64,000 nt of DNA from Prochilodus magdalenae (GCA_024036415.1 JAMWET010000571.1:197001-261000); one strand, 5' to 3'; shown: positions 1-30,594, counted from the stretch's first letter. Numbers and translations: made by a program. Notes: generated by a model from the sequence alone, not told the origin.

Positions 1-366
1 GATTGGGAACGACAGCCACGGAACATGACAGAGCCGGGTCAGCGGATGCTGAGGCGCAAATTGGTGAGGTCGCCAACTTTCTCCAGGGTCAAGCACTACA
101 GACCTCCAAACTTCATGTGGCCTTCAGATCAGCTCAAGAGCAGAGAGAACAATCACGCTTCTCTGTCTGGCAATTCCATGGACGAGTCTGGGTTTGCCGG
201 TTGCCAAGAGAACAGTACTTGTCTGACCGCATTGTGCCGAGTGTAAAGTTTGGGTGGGGGTTATGGTGTGGGGTTGTTTTCCAGTGAGAGGAACTCTTAG
301 TGCTTCAGCAGACCAAGAGACTCTGGACAATATCATGCTCCCAACTTTGTGGGGACAGTTTGGGGG
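1..366 (+). mobile_element. Tc1-like transposase relic (cut by window edge)
   Basis: The plus-strand reading frame over about 140-285 gives SVWQFHGRVWVC, then PREQYLSDRIVPSVKFG and a degraded form of the VMVWGCFS motif seen around the second catalytic aspartate of Tc1-like DD34E transposases. Downstream bases to about 366 continue the homology in a shifted frame (a LDNIMLPTLW-like stretch). The frame is broken and the N-terminal part lies outside the window, so this is a dead fragment. It lies in a csmd1 intron. Confidence 0.65.
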
Positions 367-374
367 ACGGTGGA

Positions 375-550
375 GATATGGAGGCGTATCATACTGTGTA
401 CATCAGGAGTAGATGTGGCGTATCAGGATACGGACTGGTTCAGACTCTCATCAGGTGGCGCTGTTCAGTGTACGACTGTGGAGTCTTTAAGATCACCAAC
501 TACATCTTAATAGTTGGGTGTGTCCGAAATGTCGACTGGCCTGTATGCGC
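375..550 (+). repeat. Interspersed repeat, second copy at 55244-55430
   Basis: The stretch starting GGAGATATGGAGGCGTATC is repeated at 55244 with high identity, including a shared ATACTGTGTACATCAGGAG and a shared GAGTCTTTA segment. The class is not recognised. No open frame of note. Confidence 0.6.
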
Positions 551-559
551 ATGAGCTGG

Positions 560-1417
560 GCTCTCATTGGCTGCCCGGTATTGTGAATGTTCAAAAATCA
601 GTGTGGCTGAAACTCTCTATATAACTTCAGTGGGAATGGGCGTGGCTTAACTGACGTAAACAACGTTGGCATGCAAGGAAAGATGACCAAACGGATGCGT
701 CCACTGATCCTAAGCCCTGTGTAACATCACCCAGCGTTCCTGCTGTTGCGGTTTGTGTGTGGGGTAGGTGCGTGACGACGCAGGGGGGGTGGATGCCAGA
801 GAAGCGTTTAAAGTCTAAATATCACAATGGCATACTGGAGTCGCTGGCATCCCCACATCAAAAGCCTTCCTGATGTTTTGATCTTGTTTTGAGTTGCGTC
901 TGCGGCTTTCTTCCGCTCCCTTCCTTCAGCGAGCAGGATTATTCACTTACAGACACTGAAAGATGTTACCTGCGAAACACCTAAGATCTCAGCTATCAGA
1001 TGTCGGCCTCCAGTCGCATTCAGGCGGCCAACGCGCGCACAATCCCGGTCTCTCAAGAACCCGGCCTGGACCGGTTTGGAACTTTTTCTTTCGCAGTGCA
1101 GCACGAGCAATGCAGCGCACGCTCCCTTGCGAGCGGTGGATCCAGGCGGTAATTCCAGTTAATCATTTCTTCCTATCCCCTTTTGATTCCAAAGCACACA
1201 TGCCCTCCCTCTTTGCAAATGGAACGTAATGATCAAGGAAGAAAATGGCAAATAAATAGCCCTAAGGCCCCCACGTTAGCGCCGCGCTTCCATTTAGACC
1301 CCTCGCACTCACAACCCCAGGCCGGGTCCGAGGCCGCTGTTGGGACTGTACCTTCAGGTCACGATGATAATGACAGTGATGATGATGCTGATTGTGATTG
1401 TGTGTTTACGCCTGCAG
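560..1417. other. Intronic sequence, no feature recognised
   Basis: This is the 3' part of the intron before the first visible csmd1 exon. The open frames here do not resemble known proteins, and the exon border at 1417/1418 shows that their coding extension is accidental. A pyrimidine-poor but usable acceptor ends in CTGCAG at 1412-1417. Confidence 0.5.
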
Positions 1418-19801
<18,384 letters not shown>

Positions 19802-20587
19802 CCTCCGTTAGCAGCTCCGGACTGCACCTGCGTGCTCGGTTCCTTTTTCACCGAGCGCATTTTGGGAAGCGGGCTTGGACTTCACTCCGATCGATTTTCC
19901 GAACATGGACGCCTGTTGCTCTTTTTTTACCACAGTCACAAAAGACGAGGAAAAAAAAAACAAAAAACAGTCAAAGACACAAAACTGAGCGTCCTCTTTT
20001 TTAACTGAAGCAGCTCGCGTTGCTGTCTGTGGTCAGGACAAGTGACCGGAGCAAGGAACAACACCACTAACAGCACACGTAGGATGAAAAGGATTTTTTT
20101 TCTATCCTCTCTTTTTTCATGTCATTCTCTCTACCCCTCTTCCCCACCCCATGCCGCCGCCGCCCTTCCAAAAACAACAACAACAAAAAGAAAACAAAGG
20201 ATCGGAAAGATGTTGGAGCGTCTTCAGAAGCTGCCAAGTTGCTCTGGCCCAGTGTATTCTCTTCAGTGAAGACAAAAGGACAGTGAACAGAGCAACGGGG
20301 ACTGTTGCGGCTCGACCACGTGTCTTCTACAGAACTCGAGACGTTAGGACAAGCGCAAGACTCTGATCCTCGGGCTGCGGACGGGAACGGTCAGCAGCCG
20401 CCGTGCTGGGTGGGGGGAGGAAAAAAATAAAAACTTTGTCGCACAAATTTTGCACTAGAATGAGAAGGACATGGACTCTGTTGAACACACACGGGGAAAA
20501 AAGAATAATATACAGGGTTACCGAGCATATGTATATAAACATAGAACTCCATATCCATAATGGGCATGATGTCCTGCTACGTCTATC

Positions 20588-20590
<3 letters not shown>

Positions 20591-20630
<40 letters not shown>
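20591..20630 (+). repeat. (AG)20 microsatellite in the 3' UTR
   Basis: Forty bases of uninterrupted AG. Confidence 0.97.
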
Positions 20631-20632
<2 letters not shown>

Positions 20633-20660
20633 CGATTATATTTTGGGAATTAGCTCTGAA

Positions 20661-20666
20661 AATAAA
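20661..20666 (+). promoter_or_regulatory. csmd1: Possible proximal poly(A) signal
   Basis: AATAAA about 860 bp after the stop codon. It could give a short 3' UTR form. Confidence 0.4.
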
Positions 20667-21999
20667 GTTCTGTTTACGTTTACATGAGACCCGGAAGGTT
20701 CTAAGGACACACTCTAAAGCTTTGAAACTTTTCCATGTTTATCTCCTTCCATTCCCATTCCCCTCCGGAAGCATCTCTGACGTGGACGCCTCGCTCGCTG
20801 ATCCGGTGGAGACGTCTGGTCAGAGAGTCTACACGTTTTTTTGTTTTTCGTTCTTGTTTTCCACCGAGCACTCAGACGCTCGTCGCTCAGCTTCCGCCTT
20901 ATCCCTTCTCCTCCGGCTTGATCCCATCCGACCTGGCTTACAGTATGTTTCAAATACCTCTCGTGCGGACGGATAGGAATTTATTTTGAAGAATGCTGCA
21001 CTCATTCGTTCTGCTGACGTGTCGGTAATCACACCTTCTAGGCCATCAGCGTCTGATGCCTTTATGAGATTTCCGTCATTTTCCCCTCCTTTTCAACCAC
21101 GTCCTGTATCTCCCCACGCCGTTCTCTGAGGTGCAGAGGCACTGAGATGGAAGGTGGAACGTCCTCTCGAAGAAACACTGCCTTATTAGAGATTCGTAAG
21201 CATGACGGGGCCGCTACGGTTCCCAACGACCTGTATCATCACCTAGTTAGAGAGAGTCCAGGGCTTCTTGGGTGCATATTCACTGTGATTTAATTCGTCG
21301 TTTGCTGGCTTTTCTCGGACCATGCTGGTTAACAGTGTATGCGCTCTTTGGAAATGCTCCCGTTTATTCTGTGGAATTCCATGAACTTCCGGATCCTGGT
21401 TTCTTTTGTGTTTCTTGAAAGAAAGGAATATGGCATCATACAAACTCGCGCTTCAATGCGTCTGATGTACGATCCAACGTACGCGACGCCCTGTCATGTG
21501 TTTTGGCTTCGGGGACATCACAGATGAGGAATCTTGTTATGTAAAAACCCCAGACATTCGCGGTATTCCAGACAGATCCATGTTTATGCACAAGTTCCGC
21601 ACTAACCGTGCCGGGTTGGACTAGACAGGTCAAAGCGAGCAACTTCTAACGGTCCTTGGGTTCCGTCCCTCTCTCGACACGAGCGTCATCTTACGACAAC
21701 CTAGATAATCCACATCTTGCCTTTCTCCAGGCTTGCTGCAATAATGCCGCCTTTTCGTTCCCCCGTGTTTTCCACCACTGTAAAATAGTTTACCACCTCG
21801 GCAAGCTGTACAACAACCGCGTTCGGAAACCACCAGTCACGCTCTTTACTCACCCGCATCATTCTATCATGTGCTGCTGACTTGAAGTAGGTGCAAAAGA
21901 GAAATTGTTTTTGTACAGAAATATATTTTTTATGAGGAATTTGTAAAATGATGAAATATGCTGTACTTTTTTGATTAAATGTAGGTAAAATTGTTAAAA

Positions 22000-22005
22000 A
22001 ATAAA
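22000..22005 (+). promoter_or_regulatory. csmd1: Likely distal poly(A) signal
   Basis: AATAAA in an AT-rich context, followed by TGTTTTTACTGTATAAAATG. It is the best candidate for the main 3' end because recognisable gene-like sequence stops here. Confidence 0.65.
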
Positions 22006-22029
22006 TGTTTTTACTGTATAAAATGTAAA

Positions 22030-22690
22030 TTAATGGTTTATCTACCTATAAATATATATATCTATGGTTGAAACATTTTCCAGCCAATGTCAGTATGTAC
22101 GAGCTTTTATGGCATATCCCGCTCGTATGTGTTCTTTGACGTGAGAGAAAATGATGAACCCTAGAGAACTGTACTACAGATTGTTAAAAGACACATATTT
22201 TGAGAAACATTATTTCAGATAAATATTAAAAGTATTTTAAAATATAGAATCACTTTTCTTTCCATTCCACCACATGCTGTTCCAGGAAAGAACATAGCAG
22301 GTAAGTAATGGGCAGGCGCTGGTAGCAAAACCTCTGAATAAGGTTTGGTAGAAGACGACTCTCTGACCTGGTACAAACCTGAAAGCTGAAAAAAAAACAA
22401 ATAAAAAAAATCAATAAATTAAACAGAAAATGCCATTTTAGCATGTGTGTTATGATATCCAGTGCAGCCTGGAAGTGATTGATAGTGATAGATGGTGAAT
22501 GATGGTGGTCTTTTGGGTTATTTTGGCTCTGATATCCAGCACATCGGAAACTGTAAAGCTGGACTGCAGACTGCCGGCCTCAACTCCGGCCGCTGTGTAG
22601 GAATGTTGAAATTACAAGCCTTGTTATACATGACCCTCTAGTGATGCACTAAATTCTAGCAAAACTGTGTGAAAATCCAAGTTTAGATTT
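22030..22690. other. Intergenic, nothing recognised
   Basis: AT-rich sequence after the csmd1 poly(A) signal, without repeats or coding frames I can support. Confidence 0.5.
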
Positions 22691-22694
22691 TTAG

Positions 22695-23925
22695 AACAGG
22701 TCACAGAGTTCAGGTCTATCAGAAAAGAGTTCAAGACTTCAGAACTTCAGACCTATCACAGAAGACTTCAAGACATCAGGCATATCAGAGAAGAGCCCAA
22801 GACTTCAGGCTTATAAGAGCTCAAGACTTAAGACCTGTCAGAGAAGAGTTTAAGTCCTTAAACCTTTCATAGAAGAGTTCAAGATTTCAGGCTTATCATA
22901 GAAGAGTTCAAGACTTCAGGCTTATCATAGAAGATCCCAAGACTTCAGGCCTATTAGAGGAGAGCCTTAGACTTCAAATCTGCCAGAGAAGAGTATAAGA
23001 CTTCAGGCCTATCAGAGAAGAGTTCAGGATTTCAGGATTATCATAGAAGAGCCCAAGACCTCAGGCCTATTAGAGGAGAGCCCAGGACTTCAAACCTGTC
23101 AGAAAAGAGGTTAGACTTCAGACCTGTCAGAGAAGAGTTCAAGATTTCAGACTTATCAGAGAAGAGGCCAAGACTTCCGACCTATTAGAGAGATGTTTAA
23201 AACTTTAGACCTTTTAGAAAAGAGTTCAAGACTTCAGGCTAATCAGAGAAGATCCCAAGACTTCAGGCCTTTTAGTGAAGAGTTCAAGACTTAAGATCTT
23301 CAGAGAAGAGTTTTAGACTGCAGATTTATAAAAGAAGAGCCTGAACCTTCAGGCCTATTAGAGGAGAGCCCAGAACTTCAAACCTGTCAGAAAAGAGGTT
23401 AGACTTCAGACCTGTCAGAGACGAGTTAAAGATTTCAGGCTTATCAGAGAAGAGGCCAAGACTTCTGGCCTATTAGAGAGATGTTTAAAACTTTAGACCT
23501 TTTAGAGAAGAGTTCAAGACTTAAGATCTTCAGAGAAGAGTTTTAGACTTTAGATTTATAAAAGAAGAGTCTGAACCTTCAGACCTATCAGAGAAGAGTT
23601 CAGGATTTCAGGTTTATCATAGAAGAGCCCAAGACTTCAGGCCTATTAGAGGAGAGCCCAGGACTTCAAACCTATCAGAAAGGAGGTTAGACTTCAGACC
23701 TATCAGAGAAGAGCTTGAGACCTCAGACCTACCATGGAAAAGCTTGAGACTTCAGACTTTTAGAGAAGAGTTTAAGGCTTCAGACCTATCAGAGAAGAGC
23801 TTGAACCTTCAGACCTTCAGATAAGAGCTCAAGACTTCAGACTATCAGAGTAGAGCCCAAGACTTCAGACCTGTCAGAGAAAAGCCCAAGACTTCAGACC
23901 AATGAAAGAACTTAAGGCTGCAGCT
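22695..23925 (+). repeat. Degenerate 29-bp minisatellite, about 40 copies
   Basis: The unit is close to GAGTTCAAGACTTCAGGCCT followed by ATCAGAGAA (29 bp), with many substitutions and small indels. Blocks such as 23081-23250 and 23381-23520 resemble each other, which suggests higher-order duplication. It is noncoding and starts about 670 bp after the csmd1 poly(A) signal. Confidence 0.92.
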
Positions 23926-23929
23926 ACAA

Positions 23930-24495
23930 TGGGTGAGTTTCCTTTATACGCTGTTGTGTTGGGCAGCTTGGGTTTTATCTCTGGACTTGTATCTGGCAAG
24001 TCCATCTAGGTAGCCAGGTTCCCTCATCAATCAGTGACACAAAACAAAGGGTATTTATTTACCTCCAACTTTCAGCACTCTGACAGTTTCTCTCAGGGGC
24101 TGAAGAAATCTCTTCTTTTTCTCCACTTCACGGATGAGTTTCTCCTCATCAATTTAGAGGTGGAACGGCGGAGAGATGCGAGCCATCAGAAAGAGAAACT
24201 ATTTTTGTCTGTCAGAAATGTGCTCTGGCGCTCGCAGCTGGTGTAGACAGCTTCATTAGTTATGAAGTGAGCTTTTAGCTTTGTCGCCTGCCGTTAGGAC
24301 ACAGAGAAACAGAGGAGAGCTAAAAGTTTCTTGCTACACTTCACAAGTTCACTTTGTTACTTTGAGGAAGATCAGAGCCCTGCACAGACTCAGAAGACCA
24401 TACGTGATCTCAGTGTTAGTGTAGATAGCTCCAGTGGTGGGTAGATGCTCAAGTAATGCTTTCAGGTTTACTTCTCTTAGACTGTCCTGGAATCA
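23930..24495. other. Intergenic, nothing recognised
   Basis: No supported gene or repeat. Confidence 0.45.
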
Positions 24496-24499
24496 CAAC

Positions 24500-24945
24500 C
24501 CAAGTCCAGTAAAGTTGGGATGCTAAAATCTACATAAATGTAAATAATAACAGAATGCATGATGCATTTTATTCCCTGGAGAACATAGAACACATAGCAG
24601 ATGTTTATGAAAATGATGAACCCATTTGGAACTTGGCGGCAACCCATCTCAGAAAAGTTGGGACATGGGAAACCAAAGGCGCTGGTGGTGCTAACAGCTA
24701 TAGGAGTAATTTGCAACTAAGTCACATGACTGGGTATAAAAAGAGCATTGTGGAGTCTTTCAGAATCGAAACTGGGCAGAGGTTCGCCACTCTGCAAAGA
24801 ACTGCCTTAAAATTTTGGAACAATTTTAGAAAAATTGCCAGGACTTTGGATATTCCAGGATCTACAGTACAGATACAACACACATTCAGAGAGTCTGGAG
24901 AAACTCTAGGGCACAAGGGACAAGGCCGACGATCAATATGAGATA
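24500..24945 (+). mobile_element. Nonautonomous DNA-transposon-like repeat
   Basis: It contains AAGTTGGGACATGGGAAACC, TATAAAAAGAGCATTGTGGA, CTGGGCAGAGGTTCGCCACT and GAGTCTGGAGAAACTCTAGG ahead of AAGGGACAAGGCCGA. I recognise this series as a common teleost dispersed repeat; the class (hAT or Tc1-like) is uncertain. The translated part is fragmentary. Confidence 0.55.
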
Positions 24946-25062
24946 CTCATGACCTCCATAGCGCCCTCAGGTGGCTCAAGCATATTCATTAAAGCAAACA
25001 ATAATACATTTCAGTTTCTGTACATTTTCACATTAGAACCGTTTGTGCCAATCATGCTTCTA

Positions 25063-25305
25063 CACAGAAGAATTCAACCTCCACATTTAAGCCATCTGTG
25101 CAGCAAAACACCCACACACCGGGGGGCAGTGAGCACAAGTGCCCGGAGCGGGGGGCAGCCCAATCCACGGTGTCCGGGAAGCAGCTGAGGATTACGCGGA
25201 TCGCTCAAGGGCACTTCAGTCATGTTCTTTCAGTTCAGGGAACTAAACCAACGACCTTCCGAGGTTCCCTAACATCCAGCCCATGACTGCCCTAGACTAC
25301 CCTCA
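25063..25305 (-). mobile_element. tRNA-derived SINE, second family (reverse orientation)
   Basis: The reverse complement matches the fuller copy at 62806-63090: it has GGTTTAGTTCCCTGAACTGA, AGTGCCCTTGAGCGATC and GCACTTGTGCTCACTGCCCC in the same order. It is diverged and lacks part of the tRNA-like head. Confidence 0.65.
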
Positions 25306-25309
25306 GGGG

Positions 25310-26150
25310 GCCATTTTAATCCTGAATATGATTTTATAATTATAAGGATATTATTTTAAGAGTCTTGGGTGTAGGGCCCATCCTCGGCCCAGGTCTTGGA
25401 GCATCAGATCGCCCCTGGTTTGGTGGAGGAAGAAGGGAAACATTGGCACCTGGAAGCAGCATTAGGGATAAGCAAGTGGAGTCAATTTAACGAGGGGTGT
25501 AGACGAGCAACTCGGGGGGAGTAACGAATGAATGACGTAGCATTAGAGCCTTTCTGGCTGAACCTTCACTAACACTTCCACATACTGTCAACTAGGCTTT
25601 CAAGATGGCGCTGAGAGAAGAGCACAGCCCCGTAAGAACAGCTCTGATGGTTAGTTTAGTCAAATATCCCCCTGTAATTAAACTATTCATATCTGCTTAA
25701 TGTTGAAGCCAAAAATGGAGGGTGATAAAGATGAGGGCCTGGTTCAGAGGCTAACAACCAGACACCATCTGCAATCCACCATGATGGCCATTCACTCAGA
25801 AATAAGGTTTTTGCCTCTGGTTCTGATCCAAGAACTGAGCCGACTTCAGGCAGACGGTTTGTTCGGATATTTAGAAGAGCGGAGTTTCGAGCCTTCAAGG
25901 AAGACATTAACAAGATCATTAACGGCGCAGCATATTGTCAACTACATGAGCTCACTTGCCAAAATATAATTTACTGGATATATAGAGATGCCACTCAGGA
26001 GCCCAGAGCCTCAACTAAATGGTAAATGTGTGTATAATGTGCATTAAAGGGTCCCATACTTTCCTCTTCTGTCTACAGCCCCCCAAATCACTACATCCAG
26101 CCCTGAAACCACTTCCCACCAAAACTGTGATTTTAATATTTTATTATTTC
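25310..26150. other. Intergenic, nothing firmly recognised
   Basis: A frame at 25700-25969 follows TCAAGATGGCGCTGAG (25599), a start style seen in some retroelements, but no domain can be named. Confidence 0.35.
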
Positions 26151-26154
26151 AGCT

Positions 26155-26385
26155 GGGGGTCTGTACAATGCAAGCAGGAGAGGCCTGGGGTTTATTCCCT
26201 TGGTCCTCTCTGTGTGGCGTTTGTATGCTCGCCCTGTGTCTGTCGGGGTTTCCACCATGTGCTCCAGTTTCCTCCCACAGTCTAAAGACATGCAGTCAGG
26301 TGAATTTGAGAGATATCAAATTGACCCCCCCACCCCCACCACAGGTGTGTGTGTGTGAGTGCATGTGTATGTCTATCTGCCCTGC
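26155..26385 (+). repeat. Teleost interspersed repeat leading into the 83-bp array
   Basis: CCAGTTTCCTCCCACAGTCT, AAAGACATGCAGTCAGGTGA and TGCCCTGCAATGGACTGGCG are a familiar fish repeat series of uncertain class. Its last segment is what is tandemly amplified downstream. Confidence 0.65.
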
Positions 26386-26997
26386 AATGGACTGGCGGCC
26401 TGTCCAGAGTGTTTCCTTCTTTCCGCCCATTGAATGTGGGGTAGGCTCCAGCAGCCCCTACGACCCAAAAAGGTATGGGCGACCTGTCCAGGGTGCTTAG
26501 TGCCCTCCCACCGTTACACACTGGGGTAGGCTCCAGCAGCCCCCACCACCCAGAAGGACTGGCGACCTGTCCAGGGTGCTTCCTGCCTTCCCACCATTGA
26601 ACACTGGGGTAAGCTCCAGCAGCCCCCGCCACCCAGAAGGACTGGCGACCTGTCCAGGGTGCTTCCTGCCCTCCCATCATTAAACACTGGGGTAAGCTCC
26701 AGCAGCCCTCGCCACCCAGAAGGACTGGCGACCTGTCCAGGGTGCTTCCTGCCTTCTCATCATTGAACTCTGGGGTAAGCTCCAGCAGCCCTTGTCCACC
26801 AAGAAGGACTGGCGACCTGTCCAGGGTGCTTCCTGCCTTCCCACCATTGAACACTGGGGTAGGCTCCAGCAGCCATCGCCACCCAGAAGGACTGGCGACC
26901 TGTCCAGGGTGCTTCCTGCCTTCCCATTATTGATCTTTGGCGTAAGCTCCAGCCGCCCCGCCACCCAGAAGGTGACCTGTTCAGGGTGTATGACAAA
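26386..26997 (+). repeat. 83-bp minisatellite, about seven copies
   Basis: The unit is GGACTGGCGACCTGTCCAGG, GTGCTTCCTGCCTTCCCACC, ATTGAACACTGGGGTAAGCT, CCAGCAGCCCCCGCCACCCA, GAA. The first copy belongs to the interspersed repeat at its left. Since 83 is not a multiple of three, the long minus-strand open frames here shift motif from copy to copy and are artefacts. Confidence 0.95.
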
Positions 26998-26999
26998 TC

Positions 27000-27880
27000 C
27001 AAAATCTTTCAATGGCCCACATATAGGTACATCCAAATAACCCTTCCCTTGTAGCTGACCTAGTAAAGGTGTTTAGGCAGTTGGTCGCTCAGTCGTTAAC
27101 TAACCAGCTGCATTTTGCTACATCATTATTTCAGCATGAGTGAACAGAACGTTTAGAGTTGAGCCTATAAGTGCCATTTGCATCTCAGGAGTACCAGAGA
27201 AGAGCCGATGTCAGTAAAGCTGACAAATGTGAATAAATTAACCAGAGAAAGAGTCAAAACATTACAAACGTCAACGTCTGTCTTTTCCATGGAACACTCA
27301 GAGCGACGGATGACCAAAGAACCCTAACCCGAAACTTTTAGAACAGATCAAGAGCAGTATCCAGGATGTAGGCGCAGATGTGTCAAAGACTAGCATAAAG
27401 AGAGGAACGCACCAGCTTGACTTCAGAGGGTTCATCACAAGATGAAAACCACTGGGAAGCTTCAGGTAAAGAGAGGCCAGGTTACAGTTTGCTGAAAAGT
27501 ACATAAAAAGAAACTGGAGTTCTCAGACAGAGTCTTGTGAGTTGCGCTCCTAAGCTGGGCTGCAGTCTTGGTGGGCTGCATTTCTGGAGCGTTACACCAT
27601 TCAAGGCTGTTCCCATCAGAAGGCTTCTTCAAAGACGGCTGAGTAATGCAGCCTACATTCTGGCGGAATTTCGAGGACGGGGCCGAAGGATCCTGACCCA
27701 AAGAAAGTTCAGGAGAAATGCCGAAACGTAGAACAAGCACAGAATTTCAGCACAACGTTAAGTTATTAAAGTCTGAAAAAGTTGAGACAGTATGAAGACC
27801 CAGATTAAAATAACACAGCGTTTCATACGTTAACGCTGAACCCTAGAGATTTCATATTTTGTCGGGTCTTCAGTTATGAA
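27000..27880. other. Intergenic, nothing recognised
   Basis: No gene or named repeat. Small open frames on both strands at 27298-27740 overlap and show no known motif. Confidence 0.4.
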
Positions 27881-27884
27881 TATA

Positions 27885-28556
27885 TACCCATCAGCAAAGG
27901 AATGGTTGCACCAAGAAGAAAGTCTTACTAGGAACAATAAATAATACCCTACACATACAGGAGTCTCAGTATGGCGTCAGGCCGCCATGTTTGCTAACCC
28001 AACACACCAGACGTCTCGACATGGAGTTGTAGAGATTCCTAAAGGTGTCCTGTGGGTTTGCGGTAGGGGTGGAGGTGGAGTGACACCAGGCCTACTGGAC
28101 ATGTGACATCTGACAAAAAACGTTCATCTTGGTGCTGACCACGGTGCCTCCACACAAATTCATTGGTCATCTCCACCAAGACTAAAGCGGTACTCGTCAC
28201 TGAGGCTGACCTGCTGTCATTTTGAGTTACCCCATGGCAGTCTGGCACGACCCTATGGCAGTTACTGGTGATGTTGACGTGGTGTTAAGGACAGTCGGTG
28301 TGGATGCAGTCCTACATGGTGCAACCATCTGCCAACGGTGCTGGAGGACTCATGGAAGACATCATAGCTTGCTGAATGTCTGCAGTCATGGTTGTTGGGT
28401 CAGTCAGGTACAGTGATAAGGCCTGTCCTTGCTTACGTCACATGTGCAGCCGGGTGTGAAACTTGAATCGTTCGCATGTCTCACAATGTCAAACCCACCC
28501 ACCAAATTCCATTCCTGTCGGGTGATTCCTTCTGGGTGCAGCTTTGATGATAAGTG
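27885..28556 (-). mobile_element. Decayed Tc1-like family A copy 3
   Basis: The left end (GGTTGCACCAAGAAGAAAG) and right end (GATTCCTTCTGGGTGCAGCT, TTGATGATAAGTG) are diverged family A termini. Minus-strand fragments include a GLVSLHLHPYRK-like piece shared with other copies. Frames are broken. Confidence 0.72.
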
Positions 28557-28572
28557 TACATCCATTCCTGCA

Positions 28573-28822
28573 TTTCAGGCCTGCAACATGTTCCAAAAGA
28601 GTTGGAACAGTAAAGCATTTACCATTTAGCAATGTTACTCCCCAAACACTTTCCTGCATACTGCTTTTGGACCCAGTCATGATTCCACTCAGCTACCGAC
28701 ACCTGTTTAAAAAAATTGCATCGTTTTTGTTTTTGTTTTTTTTTATTGTCTTTTTGCCTGATTATTAGCCCTAAATTGCCCCAGCCAAAGCTTTTTTGGG
28801 ATGTGGTGCAGGTCTGAAATAT
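28573..28822. mobile_element. Small MITE-like element with inverted ends
   Basis: The left end ATTTCAGGCCTGCAACATGT and the right end, whose reverse complement is ATTTCAGACCTGCACCACAT, form an imperfect inverted repeat that continues through CCAAAAGAGTTGG / CCCAAAAAAGCTTTGG. The interior is noncoding. It is probably a nonautonomous DNA transposon; the class is uncertain. Confidence 0.6.
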
Positions 28823-29510
28823 ATTACATAAATATATATAGATGTATATTAATAAAGGAAATGAAGATGACCAGCCTACAGATGAAATATCCAGCGTCTG
28901 TACTTTCAGCCATCAAATGAAATTCAATGTAAATGTAAAAACCCCTGCATTGTCTTGTACTTGCATTTTTCATATTCTCCCAACTTTGAGACTGTCAGTT
29001 GAATTCTAAAAGCTTGTACATGTTGACGTTGGTTTTCTGCTTGTTTATGTGTTTATGGGTCTTCTTTTCTACCAATATTTAGCTTGTGGTTCTAAGAAGG
29101 CCTAGCTAGACTAAATCATTCAAGAGCCAATACTAACACAAGCATAGTAAAAGTACAAACTGGATGAAACTACATGAACAGTTTGTATCTTGCAGGATAA
29201 AACTTTATTACAACGATAGAAAGATATGTTCTCAAATTTCAATTGTTGACTTCTTTACATTGATATCATAAAGCCTTTGCACAGTGTTCCTTTTTATTCC
29301 CATTAGGCAAAAACCATGAGGAGTCTTCACATAACAGCACTGTCAAGGCTGCAGCCGAGTATTTGGAAGATCCACAGCATCCTCCTTTCGGGGTGATGTA
29401 ACAAAAAATGCATGGGGAAATGGAGCAGATCCAAAATGATCTGAAGTAGAGATGTCAAGCTGGGTTCCTTCCAGGCCTCAACTCTGTAGAGCTTAGCCTT
29501 CAGTCTCATT
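28823..29510. other. Intergenic, nothing recognised
   Basis: AT-rich sequence with no supported gene. Confidence 0.45.
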
Positions 29511-29514
29511 CAGC

Positions 29515-29960
29515 CTCGTCAGCTCATTAACAAGGCCTTAATGAGTTGAATCGAGGACAATGTACAGCATAAACTAAGCCAAGATGGCGTATGCCAATTC
29601 AAGTGAATGGGTCGGAAAGGCGACTGCTGGTAGACCCGTATGACCGTACGCTTCCATACACCTGCAGATTCAGCTACTTCCTTCACAATATGGTCTTTGG
29701 CCACGCCCACATGCAGTTGCTCCTTTTAGGCAATCACGAACATCTGCTCTGGAGCGTTTACCACACATGGAACGAGTCATTCCCTGTACTGTAGCATTTA
29801 GGGTTGCCACCTTTCCTCCCCATCATTCTCGTGCAGCGCCATCTGCAGGAGCCTAAAGTTACTACCACCTTAAACACACAAGTTTTGTCCAATGAGCTTC
29901 TCTTTCAAGCACCAGTTTGGATGGGTTAACAGTGAGATGGGTTAATTTCTCAGTTTTAAC
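29515..29960 (-). mobile_element. Tc1-like family B copy 3 (partial)
   Basis: The minus strand encodes MGVAKDHIVKEVAESAGVW and KRTVIRVYQQ, the same helix-turn-helix-like fragment as the other family B copies. The right end retains TTTTGTCCAATGAGC, a mutated terminal repeat. The left end runs into unrelated sequence. Confidence 0.68.
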
Positions 29961-30590
29961 ATCCAACCACCCTAGTGATGCAATGTGACTTAAATGAGCT
30001 CAGTTTAAATTTTTATTTTAAATGTGTGGTTTCTATACGGTATACCCAAAATTAACTCTCGTCAATGATGTCGGTGTTTTCTAAAGAACGGTCCACCCTT
30101 AAAATCTGATGCTCTGCACTTTGTGGAGTTTAATTTCCCTTGTGTTGAGCTGAAACAATATAACTGTATCAGCGTCCAGTTACTTGCAGACTCCAGTCTC
30201 TGAGCAGCCGTGCACCTGCACTTCTAACCCCCGTTTTAAATATGCCAGTTTATTGGTATTGTGTATACATTATGCAGGGGCCACTAGGGCCCCGTGTTTG
30301 TTATTGAATCAGGCCTTTTTGCGCTCTCGGTTGTTTACGCATTCTACACATATTACACTTCCTCTTAATTACTTTAGACCTACTCCTCACAGCTTTAGCC
30401 ACTGCAGATTTGGCTCAGCAGTCAATGGCATTGATCTGAGGTGGCCTCCTTCTGCATGCTCGACGAAGAGTGGCCGATGGACCTCTGCTGATTCAGTGTG
30501 TAATCACACACTGATTGGACATTCAGGATTCTCAACACCTCTTTTCATGTCCTGAGCAGCTTTAGTTACAGCACATGCGCTGCAGACGTA
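29961..30590. other. Intergenic, nothing recognised
   Basis: A 123-codon frame at 30184-30555 has no known domain and no promoter or splice context I can support. Confidence 0.4.
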
Positions 30591-30594
30591 GGAC

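Larger units (their letters stand above)
19802..22025 (+). other. csmd1: csmd1 3' untranslated region (predicted)
   Basis: The region follows the stop codon and ends shortly after the second of two AATAAA signals. It holds an (AG)20 tract at 20591-20630 and a T-rich, AT-rich distal end typical of a long neuronal 3' UTR. The end point is inferred from the poly(A) signal at 22000; no transcript evidence is available. Confidence 0.7.

Noticed and set aside
26282..26854. 190-codon minus-strand frame and its overlapping partners
   Set aside because: These come from the 83-bp array; the motif shifts frame between copies.
30184..30555. 123-codon plus-strand frame
   Set aside because: No known domain, no codon or splice evidence, and no neighbour supporting a gene.
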